The notes below the pieces were generated by a model that did no database searches, was not told the DNA's origin, and worked only from the letters and a program-made list of their open reading frames with translations. DNA of 23,924 nt from RUG13615 sp040307715 (lineage in GTDB: Bacteria; Bacillota; Clostridia; Peptostreptococcales; Anaerovoracaceae): positions 1 to 23,924 of the forward strand of contig JAWRJC010000114.1 in the NCBI GenBank assembly GCA_040307715.1. Reading direction: 5' to 3'. This document shows positions 6,514 through 13,291 of this stretch, piece by piece. Made by a program: the position numbers and the translations under genes. Numbering within the stretch: the stretch's first letter is position 1; each line of letters opens with the position of its first letter.

Positions 6514-8436
6514 ATGAAAAAAAGACGTTCTTTCGTTGTACAGTTCCAAAAGGTAATCCTGTCAGCGCTGATCATCGCGCTCTGTTTTGGTACGGCGGCG
6601 CCGGTCTGTGCGGAGGATGGCGCGCCGGCTCCGGATCCCGGGACTTCTGTTGAAGAGCAGGAAAGCATTCCGGAAACCGGCGGGAGTGACGCGGAAGCGC
6701 TTCCCGGGGCGGAAGAAGCCGTGGAACAGCCTGCGGGGGAATCCGAAGCGGAGGCGGCGGAACAGCCTGCGGAGGAGAATGCCCCGCCTGCTGCCGAGGC
6801 GGAGTCCGAAGCCGCAGTTCCTGCTGAAGAGACGCCTGCGGAAAGCAGACCGGTCATTCTGATGCTTGGAGATTCCTATGCTGCTGGACAGGGGGGGTTC
6901 ACTGCCGGCTTTACAGAGGGTGGCGGTAGTTATTGGCCTGATTATCTGGCGGGCATGCTGCCACAGTACCGCTGCTACACCTATGCTTGCGGCGGTATCG
7001 GCTTTATTCACGAAGCCTCAGGCAGGACGATTCCATCCTTACTGCCGTACGCACTCAGACGCTGCGGGGCTGACGGACTTACAAATCCCGAAGATGTCAA
7101 ATGGGTCATTGCAGCGGCAGGCTACAATGACAAGGATGAAGCAACGTATGACGAACTTCGGGAGACAGTCTCTCAGTTCGTAAATGATGCGCAGGCGGCA
7201 TTTCCCAATGCGACTGTTGTGATCGGCCAGATTGGATGGAAGAAGAGCGGCACAGCTGCTTCCGATGCTGTGCGCGATATTCTTTTAAAGATAGTGGCAG
7301 CCGCTTACCGCGACGGCGCCAATTCAGCAGGTGCGCTTTATATTGGTAATATCGAGTATCTCTTCACTGATCATGACGAATGGATCGGGAGTGACTATGT
7401 TCATCCTACAGAAGAAGGCTGCAGGATGATCGCAGAGTATATTGCTGTTTTTTTGCAGAACACAGAAGAGCAAGCTGTAACGATCGAGTACTATTACCCG
7501 GATGGATCACTTTATGAACAGCAGAATTATGATGGTGGCATTCCCGAAGACGCGGTCCTGCCGGAAATCGATCTCGGCGGCGGGGTGAAGATCACCGGAT
7601 GGAACAGAGACGGCCGCGGGCTGACTGCTGAATATGAAAGCGGCTTGTTGCCTGCAGACCAGGAAGAATTGAGCAGTCCGTACACCCGGCTTTATGGTGT
7701 GCTGAACACAGACAGCGACTATACAGGATTTCGGAAAGTCGGGGAGGAATGGTGGTACTTTCTGCACGGAGTGGTGCGCAAAAATGCCGCGACCATTGTG
7801 AATGCGCCTGTGAACGGGGTGAAGGACTGGTGGTATGTGAACAGTTCCGGAAAACTGGATCTCAAATACAATGGCTTTGCAAAGAATAAAAACGGCTGGT
7901 GGTATGTCGTGAATGGCAGGGTCAACTTCAAGAAAACAGATATTGTTAATGGGACCATCAACGGCAAGACCGCCTGGTATAATATCGTTCACAACAAACT
8001 GACGCCGGGGCCGACCGTTGCGCACAATAAGAATGGCTGGTGGTATATCGACAAGAACGGAAAAGTCGATTTTTCGTACAATGGTTTTGCAAAGAATAAG
8101 AACGGCTGGTGGTATGCGGTCAAAGGGAAGGTCGATTTTACGAAGACCGATGTTGTAAAGGGGACCATCAACGGCAAAACCGCCTGGTACAATATCGTCC
8201 GCAACAAACTGACCGCGGGGCCGACCATCGCGCACAATAAAAATGGCTGGTGGTATATCGATAAGACCGGGAAAGTCGATTTTTCGTACACCGGCTTTGC
8301 GAAGAATAAGAACGGCTGGTGGTATGCTGTCAAAGGCAAAGTCGACTTTACGAAGAGCGGGTACGTCAAAGGGACGATCGACGGGAAGACCGCCTGGTAT
8401 CACATCGTAAACAACAAACTGAAAACGACGCGCTGA
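6514..8436 (+). CDS. Secreted SGNH/GDSL hydrolase with aromatic cell-wall-type repeats
   Basis: This 640-residue exported protein has a signal peptide at residues 1-33 (cleavage likely after APVCA). An acidic Glu/Ala/Pro-rich spacer follows to about 112, then an SGNH hydrolase domain (about 113-315). Block I is LGDSYAAGQGG with Ser121, block III is AGYND with Asn205, and block V is DYVHP with Asp294 and His297, so the catalytic set looks complete. A short segment at about 323-360 resembles InlB-type B repeats (ITGW). The C-terminal third (403-640) consists of Trp/Tyr-rich repeats of the NGWWY...GKVDF type, as in cell-wall-binding modules. The substrate is unknown; an ester such as O-acetylated glycan is the family expectation. 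The ATG at 6514 was chosen because it begins the signal peptide, although its ribosome site is weak. There is no sortase motif. Confidence 0.85.
   Translation: MKKRRSFVVQFQKVILSALIIALCFGTAAPVCAEDGAPAPDPGTSVEEQESIPETGGSDAEALPGAEEAVEQPAGESEAEAAEQPAEENAPPAAEAESEAAVPAEETPAESRPVILMLGDSYAAGQGGFTAGFTEGGGSYWPDYLAGMLPQYRCYTYACGGIGFIHEASGRTIPSLLPYALRRCGADGLTNPEDVKWVIAAAGYNDKDEATYDELRETVSQFVNDAQAAFPNATVVIGQIGWKKSGTAASDAVRDILLKIVAAAYRDGANSAGALYIGNIEYLFTDHDEWIGSDYVHPTEEGCRMIAEYIAVFLQNTEEQAVTIEYYYPDGSLYEQQNYDGGIPEDAVLPEIDLGGGVKITGWNRDGRGLTAEYESGLLPADQEELSSPYTRLYGVLNTDSDYTGFRKVGEEWWYFLHGVVRKNAATIVNAPVNGVKDWWYVNSSGKLDLKYNGFAKNKNGWWYVVNGRVNFKKTDIVNGTINGKTAWYNIVHNKLTPGPTVAHNKNGWWYIDKNGKVDFSYNGFAKNKNGWWYAVKGKVDFTKTDVVKGTINGKTAWYNIVRNKLTAGPTIAHNKNGWWYIDKTGKVDFSYTGFAKNKNGWWYAVKGKVDFTKSGYVKGTIDGKTAWYHIVNNKLKTTR
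7720..8433 (+). repeat. Tandem 210-bp repeats encoding aromatic wall-binding modules
   Basis: Inside the hydrolase gene two full 70-residue units start at Tyr codons 7867 and 8077, and a partial 49-residue unit starts at 8287. The spacing is exactly 210 bp. A diverged 49-residue unit precedes them at 7720. Each full unit contains GFAKNKNGWWY, NGTINGKTAWYNIV or close variants, and AHNKNGWWYID. The near-identity at DNA level points to recent duplication or conversion. Confidence 0.9.
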
Positions 8437-8442
8437 AAAAGG

Positions 8443-8470
8443 ACAAGCCCCGAAAAGGGGCTTGTTTTTT
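8443..8470. terminator. Bidirectional terminator
   Basis: ACAAGCCCC (8443-8451) and GGGGCTTGT (8457-8465) form a 9-bp stem with a GAAAA loop followed by a T run. The A-run before the stem gives T residues on the minus strand. It serves the hydrolase gene and the converging exporter gene. Confidence 0.9.
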
Positions 8471-8473
8471 ATC

Positions 8474-9388
8474 TCAGTTTTTTCCGGTGTTCATCAGCAC
8501 GATGGAGAAGAGGACAGCGGCGAGGCCGATGGTATTGACCGGGCCGAGGCTCTCATGGAAGAGAAGGAGGCCGATGAGGGCGGCGACGATCGGTTCGACG
8601 GAGGCGATGATCGGCGCGCGGGTCAGTTCGATGCCCTTACTGATCCCGCTCATGTAAAAGAGATATGACCCGACAGTGGGGATCAGACCGAAGCCGAAGC
8701 CCAGCAGCCAGAAGGCTGGACTTGAGACTGCCGCGATCGCGTGCACGGGGTTCTCCATGACGGCCAGTGCGATCCAGCCGAACAGGAAATTGTAAAAAAC
8801 GAGGGTGAACGGGTGCGTTTCTTCCATCGTCACCTTGCCGACGATGGTGATCAGACTGTACAGAAAGCCGGAAGCGATACCGCAGAGGATGCCGGTAAGG
8901 GGACCTTTGAGTACGGACAGGTCGCCGCCGGTGACCATCAGGAAACAGCCAAGCAGATTGATCACCAGAGAAATGCCTTTGCGCGGGCCGATCTGCTCCT
9001 TGAAGAGCATCCGCGAGAAGACGCAGACAAAGACGGGTTCCGTATAGAGGAGTACCGATGCCGCGCCGACACCGACGGTATTGATACAATTGCTGTAGGC
9101 GGCATTGAACAGCGCCTGCGTGCAGATGCCCAGGAAGAGACACTGCAGCAGACCTTTTTTACTGATCTTAAAGTAGTTGATCCCGGTGTGCCTGCCGAGG
9201 AAAAAGAGCAGCGGAACAAGGATCACCCACGCAGAGAAGATGCGCATAAAAGAGGCGAGCATCCCGCCCGCGCCGAGCAGGGAGAGTTCGCGTACAAAAA
9301 AACCGATGCTGCCCCACAGCACGCCTGCCGCGAGGATGCACAGGTATCCGGTGTTCTGTTGTGCTTTCAGAGAATCGTCTGTCTTCAT
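8474..9388 (-). CDS. DMT-superfamily transporter (EamA family)
   Basis: This 304-residue protein has about ten hydrophobic helices arranged as two EamA repeats (about residues 14-150 and 165-300). The first begins LAAGVLWGSIGFFVRELS and the second is marked by the conserved ASVEPIVAALIGLLLFHESL near the C-terminus. EamA proteins export amino acids, metabolites or drugs; the substrate cannot be predicted here. The ATG at 9388 is preceded by a modest ribosome site (AAAAGGGC). A promoter lies about 35-60 bp upstream and overlaps the divergent promoter of the flavin reductase gene. It ends 4 bp from a terminator shared with the hydrolase gene. Confidence 0.9.
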   Translation of the reverse strand: MKTDDSLKAQQNTGYLCILAAGVLWGSIGFFVRELSLLGAGGMLASFMRIFSAWVILVPLLFFLGRHTGINYFKISKKGLLQCLFLGICTQALFNAAYSNCINTVGVGAASVLLYTEPVFVCVFSRMLFKEQIGPRKGISLVINLLGCFLMVTGGDLSVLKGPLTGILCGIASGFLYSLITIVGKVTMEETHPFTLVFYNFLFGWIALAVMENPVHAIAAVSSPAFWLLGFGFGLIPTVGSYLFYMSGISKGIELTRAPIIASVEPIVAALIGLLLFHESLGPVNTIGLAAVLFSIVLMNTGKN

Positions 9389-9423
9389 GCCGGCCCTTTT
9401 CCATAGAATGAGTATCTTTCAAT

Positions 9424-9451
9424 ACTATACACGTTTTTTGTCCGTCAGCAA
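9424..9451 (-). promoter_or_regulatory. Promoter of the EamA transporter gene
   Basis: On the minus strand TTGCTG (9451-9446) and TATAGT (9429-9424) are separated by 16 bp. It lies only 15 bp from the plus-strand -10 box at 9467. Confidence 0.55.
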
Positions 9452-9463
9452 ACTCTGCGGGAA

Positions 9464-9472
9464 TGATATAAT
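9464..9472 (+). promoter_or_regulatory. Extended -10 promoter of the flavin reductase gene
   Basis: TGATATAAT (9464-9472) predicts a start near 9479, giving a leader of about 23 nt with a GAGAGGAG ribosome site. No strong -35 is seen. Confidence 0.65.
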
Positions 9473-9501
9473 ACAAATAAGCTGAGAAATGAGAGGAGCG
9501 C

Positions 9502-10077
9502 ATGATGGCAAAGACAGCATTCAAAAAACCGGGCAATATGCTCTACCCGATCCCGGCCGTTCTGGTCACCTGCGGAGCGGAAGGGGAAAAACCGAATATC
9601 TTTACCGTTGCTTGGGCGGGCACAGTGTGCAGCGATCCGCCGATGCTTTCCATTTCGGTCCGCAAAGAGCGATTCTCGTATGACATCATCCGGCGGACAG
9701 GCGAGTTCACGATCAACCTGACGACCGAAGAACTCGTGCGCGCAGCCGACTGGTGCGGGGTACGCTCCGGCAGCAAATACAACAAATTCAAAAGGACCGG
9801 TCTGACACCGGTGCCCGGCGAGGCTGTGGACTGTCCGTCTATACAGGAATCGCCCGTCAGCCTCGAGTGTAAAGTGGAGCAGGTACTTGAACTGGGCACC
9901 CATGATATGTTCGTTGCCCGCATCGTCAATGTGCTGGTGGATGAATCGCTGATGGATAAAAAAGGGCGGTTCCGTCTCGACAAGGCCGGACTGATCTGTT
10001 ATTCGCACGGTGAGTATTTCACACTTGGCAGAAAGTGCGGCACATTCGGGTTTTCCGTCCGGAAAAAGAAAAAGTAA
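9502..10077 (+). CDS. Flavin reductase-like FMN-binding protein
   Basis: This 191-residue protein has the split-barrel fold of flavin reductase-like proteins. Family features include the opening NMLYPIPAVLVTCG, the segment IFTVAWAGTVCSDPPMLSISVR that contacts FMN, and GEFTINLTTEELVRAADWCG. Such proteins bind FMN and transfer electrons from NAD(P)H or to ferredoxin-type partners; the partner is unknown. The tail is basic (VRKKKK). Two adjacent ATGs (9502 and 9505) share the ribosome site GAGAGGAG, and either may be used. It is monocistronic, divergent from the EamA transporter, with a hairpin about 35 bp after its stop. Confidence 0.88.
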   Translation: MMAKTAFKKPGNMLYPIPAVLVTCGAEGEKPNIFTVAWAGTVCSDPPMLSISVRKERFSYDIIRRTGEFTINLTTEELVRAADWCGVRSGSKYNKFKRTGLTPVPGEAVDCPSIQESPVSLECKVEQVLELGTHDMFVARIVNVLVDESLMDKKGRFRLDKAGLICYSHGEYFTLGRKCGTFGFSVRKKKK

Positions 10078-10112
10078 CAGCAAGAGTTAACAATAATAAA
10101 GTGTTTGTTTTG

Positions 10113-10156
10113 TGCCGCTGTATCAAGCAACAGGTGTTTGCCCGAATACAGCGGCA
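10113..10156. repeat. 11-bp inverted repeat overlapping a promoter
   Basis: TGCCGCTGTAT (10113-10123) and ATACAGCGGCA (10146-10156) are perfect inverted copies with a 22-nt loop, followed by ATTTTAT. It could be a weak terminator of the flavin reductase gene. Its right arm also lies in the spacer of the next promoter, so it could be an operator. Confidence 0.7.
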
Positions 10157-10166
10157 ATTTTATAAT
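10138..10166 (+). promoter_or_regulatory. Promoter of the fibro-slime surface protein gene
   Basis: TTGCCC (10138-10143) and TATAAT (10161-10166) are separated by 17 bp. The predicted start near 10173 gives a long leader of about 125 nt before the ATG at 10299. No known riboswitch was recognised in the leader. Confidence 0.6.
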
Positions 10167-10298
10167 GTAATTGGTCCATAACATTTGGGTTCTTCTGTTT
10201 TTGAAGGGCTCAGGTGTTTTTTATGCAAAAGCACTTATTATTTCTTTTATCCCCGCAACTCGGGTATTTGACGGAATCATGAAGGGGGAACGATCCGT

Positions 10299-13061
10299 AT
10301 GAAAAACAGAAAACTTGCGCTGGCAATGACCTTGTTCATGCTGATTTCCCTGCTCTCTGCCGGTACGTTCGGCGCCTTTGCTGATGAAACAGCAGACGGG
10401 GGCAGCCAGGATACGGCAGCAGCAGTGGAAGAGCCGGCCGAAGAAGCCGAAGAGGCCGAAGAGGTGCCCGATGCTGTTCCGGAAGAAGGAACAGACGAAG
10501 CAGAGGCACCTGCCGTGGAAGCACCGGCACAGGACAGCAGCGAACCGGAAGAACAGCAGCTTTCTGAAGAGGCGGCAGCAGTTCCTGCTGAAGAGGAAGA
10601 GCCGGAGATCAGTAAGACGCAGGCAGGCAATCCGCCGGCTGCGGTCGCGACGGTCGACAGCCGGGCGGATGGGATCACGCTCAATCTGTTTGATTACGAT
10701 CTGACCGATGACCCTGTTGCGGGCGATACATGGAACAACTCTCCAACCAGCCCAATGACGAACTATTGGCCGGAAGCCGGAATCAATGCCGGTCACAATC
10801 TGAAATTCTTCGGTCATGGCGGAGATCCTGCTCTTTCCGGTAACTCCAATATATACACAGGTCAGGCAACGGCGCGGCAGGGTATCGTGCAGCCCATGCT
10901 CGGCGAGTCAGGCTATCCGGTCATGACTGAATTCGGCGGACAGGACCTCGGTTATTTGTTCGCGCCGGAAAGCACTGATTATAAAACAGCATATACGGAT
11001 GTCAATCATCTGTTCCAGATCGACGGACAGGGCAACTATGTATTTGACAGTAATAAAAATTATGCCTACTATGACCCGGCGCAGGGGAGCGGCGGCGATT
11101 ACAAGGTGTATGACGGCACCTATCCTGTAAAGGAAACCTCCTACGACGGGACGGACACGGGCAATACGATGCCGGTCGGGTACTTCCCGTTCGATGATTG
11201 GAATGAGAATAAGCAGGATGTCGAGCCGGCGATCGAAGCGAGTGCGCACGGTGAGGAACCGTACAACCATCAGCACGGTCTGAGCATGGAATGCGATTTT
11301 TATATCCCGGCATCCGGCAAGGTCGATGGGGATGATCTCAAGTTCCATTTCAGCGGAGACGACGATGCATGGCTGTTCATCGATGACGTGCTGGTCCTGG
11401 ATATCGGCGGTCTGCATATGCCGACCGGCGGGGATGTCAATTTCACGACCGGTGAAGTGACAATGGATGACGCAGTGGATGTCGTTCCGTATGACAGCAG
11501 TACAGCTGTTCCGCAGACGATCGGCACACAGAACACGCTGTCCGCGATCTTCGCGGCGGCAGGAAAGGAATGGGATCCGTCCGCACCGCATCATATGAAG
11601 TTCTTCTACCTGGAACGCGGCGGCTGCTACTCCAACCTGGCGCTGGCAACGAATGTCTGGAAAGCGACCGGGATGCGCTTCAGCGTGGAAAAAGTCTGGA
11701 AAGATGAAGAAGACCATTCCAAAGATGAAGTGATCGTCGATCTGTACGCGGACGGGGAACTCGTCGAAGGAAAAACACTGACCCTGAACGAAGGGAACAA
11801 CTGGAAAGATACGTTCAACAATCTGCCGATGTATAACGAGGACGGCGAAGCCATCACCTACACGGTCAAGGAAGAGAACGTGGATGATTACATCGCTTCT
11901 TATGAGAAGGGCGGAGAAGTCGTCAAGGAAAAGACGTACTGGGTCCCGGTCGACGCGGCTGATCTGGAAGACGGGGAAACGTATGCCATCACCGCGCCGA
12001 ACTGGCAGAGCGGCGATGCCCCGCGTATCTTTGAGGGGACAGAGGGGCTCATCGAGACCGTGCCGGCAACGATCAAAGAGCAGGCAGTCCCCGGTGAGAA
12101 CCAGCAGCTCGTCGATGAGGAAGGGGCGTATGAGCAGGTACTCAAGAACGATCCGTCCGAAGCGCAGCTCTTCACAGCTGCCAAGCTGGACAGCGACGGT
12201 GTGCAGGAAGGGACTTTCTGGCAGCTCAGCAACGGCAGCGGCAACCTGACGCTGGTCGGGCATCAGGATTGGGGTATGTGGGGCCGGACGATCAGCTACT
12301 GGTATACCATGACGGAAGAAACCGGCTGGCACGGATGGCCTGATAACAACAACTTCCATAATGCCCTTACCATTGAACCGGAAGAGGGCGGTACGGCTAT
12401 GATCTATGCGGCACAGTATATTGATGATCCGCTGGTCAGACAGCCTGAACAGTATCTGCTCCTGAACAACGGCACGCACCCGGATCCGACAAATGTCAGA
12501 GACTGGAGCGCACACGTGACGTTCTGGAAACAGGTGACGGTCCAAGAGACGACGCCGCTCCCGGATGACTGGAAGATCATCAACGCTCCTGCAGGTGATC
12601 TGGTCGTGACAAAAACTGTTAAAGGAACGGAAGCACAGAAGAAGCAGGCGTTCACCTTCGTTGTGAAACTGGACGATTCCAGTATCAACGGCGAGTTCGG
12701 CGATATGACGTTCAGCAACGGCATCGCGATGTTCACCCTGAAAGACGGGGAAAGCATCACTGCGGAAGACCTGCCGGCCGGCGTCGGATATGAAGTGATC
12801 GAGGCGGCCGGGGCTGACTATACGGCTGAGATCACCGGAGACAAGGGGACTATCAAAGCTAAGACGGATGCGACGGCAGCGTTCACCAACACCTTCAAGG
12901 ACGAACCGCAGCCGCAGCCGGTACCGCCGGAAGAAGAAACTACACCGACGGACAGCACTCCGAAGACCGGTGATGATACGACAGCGGTGCTGATCCTTCT
13001 GGCATTGCTCACGAGCGGCAGCCTGATGGCGCTGACAGCGCGGCGCAGAAAAGAGCAGTAA
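10299..13061 (+). CDS. Sortase-anchored surface protein with fibro-slime and Cna-B domains
   Basis: This 920-residue exported protein has a signal peptide (residues 1-28, cleavage after GAFA) and an acidic Glu/Ala/Pro spacer to about 110. A fibro-slime-type adhesive domain spans about 130-455; its core is the GDDDAWLFIDDVLVLDIGG segment. A Cna-B domain (about 459-535, VEKVWKDEEDHSKD to ITYTVKEEN) follows. Then come about 230 residues I do not recognise, rich in Trp and Gly. A pilin-like beta domain lies at about 767-865 (VVTKTVKGTE to AAFTNTF), of the type that forms Lys-Asn isopeptide bonds. The C-terminus has the sorting signal TPKTG (887-891), a hydrophobic helix and the basic tail ARRRKEQ. 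Thr replaces the usual Leu of LPxTG. The ATG has an AAGGGGGA ribosome site. A role in adhesion or matrix is inferred. No sortase gene is in the window. Confidence 0.88.
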   Translation: MKNRKLALAMTLFMLISLLSAGTFGAFADETADGGSQDTAAAVEEPAEEAEEAEEVPDAVPEEGTDEAEAPAVEAPAQDSSEPEEQQLSEEAAAVPAEEEEPEISKTQAGNPPAAVATVDSRADGITLNLFDYDLTDDPVAGDTWNNSPTSPMTNYWPEAGINAGHNLKFFGHGGDPALSGNSNIYTGQATARQGIVQPMLGESGYPVMTEFGGQDLGYLFAPESTDYKTAYTDVNHLFQIDGQGNYVFDSNKNYAYYDPAQGSGGDYKVYDGTYPVKETSYDGTDTGNTMPVGYFPFDDWNENKQDVEPAIEASAHGEEPYNHQHGLSMECDFYIPASGKVDGDDLKFHFSGDDDAWLFIDDVLVLDIGGLHMPTGGDVNFTTGEVTMDDAVDVVPYDSSTAVPQTIGTQNTLSAIFAAAGKEWDPSAPHHMKFFYLERGGCYSNLALATNVWKATGMRFSVEKVWKDEEDHSKDEVIVDLYADGELVEGKTLTLNEGNNWKDTFNNLPMYNEDGEAITYTVKEENVDDYIASYEKGGEVVKEKTYWVPVDAADLEDGETYAITAPNWQSGDAPRIFEGTEGLIETVPATIKEQAVPGENQQLVDEEGAYEQVLKNDPSEAQLFTAAKLDSDGVQEGTFWQLSNGSGNLTLVGHQDWGMWGRTISYWYTMTEETGWHGWPDNNNFHNALTIEPEEGGTAMIYAAQYIDDPLVRQPEQYLLLNNGTHPDPTNVRDWSAHVTFWKQVTVQETTPLPDDWKIINAPAGDLVVTKTVKGTEAQKKQAFTFVVKLDDSSINGEFGDMTFSNGIAMFTLKDGESITAEDLPAGVGYEVIEAAGADYTAEITGDKGTIKAKTDATAAFTNTFKDEPQPQPVPPEEETTPTDSTPKTGDDTTAVLILLALLTSGSLMALTARRRKEQ

Positions 13062-13082
13062 TACTGCGCTGATAGAATAGTG

Positions 13083-13132
13083 AAAAACCCCGGGGGCCGG
13101 ACAGTTTTGACTGGCGGATCCCCGGGGTTTTT
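13083..13132. terminator. Strong terminator after the surface protein gene
   Basis: AAAAACCCCGGGG (13083-13095) pairs perfectly with CCCCGGGGTTTTT (13120-13132). The 24-nt loop can fold further (CAGT/ACTG). The stem is symmetric and could act in both directions. Confidence 0.92.
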
Positions 13133-13147
13133 GGTAGTATGAAAACG

Positions 13148-13240
13148 ATAGAGAATCTCTATTGTTTTTGGGCAAATTTATATTGGAATCAGCAGAACTC
13201 TACTTTTATAATCTATGTGAATAGAGGCATAAATTTGCCC
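13148..13240. promoter_or_regulatory. Operator-like dyads around the hydratase operon promoter
   Basis: The 12-bp GGGCAAATTTAT (13170-13181) recurs inverted as ATAAATTTGCCC (13229-13240), 47 bp apart and bracketing the promoter. A second perfect dyad ATAGAG-AAT-CTCTAT lies at 13148-13162. A third, TCTAT-GTGA-ATAGA, lies at 13212-13225, over the predicted start. CTCTATT near the left arm is repeated inverted (AATAGAG, 13220-13226) near the right arm. The repeated elements strongly suggest a dimeric regulator's binding sites; the LysR protein encoded at 21115-21987 is the candidate by context. Confidence 0.7.
13183..13212 (+). promoter_or_regulatory. Promoter of the hydratase-icd-citDEF operon
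   Basis: TTGGAA (13183-13188) and TATAAT (13207-13212) are separated by 18 bp. The predicted start near 13219 gives a leader of about 72 nt to the ATG at 13292. Confidence 0.7.
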
Positions 13241-13291
13241 CATAAAGATTGTCCAGGTAAAACCATCATGTATCACCAGGAGGAATCGAAC

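Noticed and set aside
7507..8403. Minus-strand repetitive open frame opposite the hydrolase repeats
   Set aside because: Its periodicity is simply the 210-bp repeat read backwards; the plus-strand product has a signal peptide and catalytic motifs.
7867..8433. Possible CRISPR array
   Set aside because: The repeats are long, directly adjacent, lack spacers and keep one open reading frame across units.
10908..13175. Long minus-strand open frame (755 codons) opposite the surface-protein gene
   Set aside because: It is antisense to a gene with clear signal peptide, domains and sorting signal, crosses a strong terminator, and its translation has no recognisable domain. It is a by-product of codon bias.
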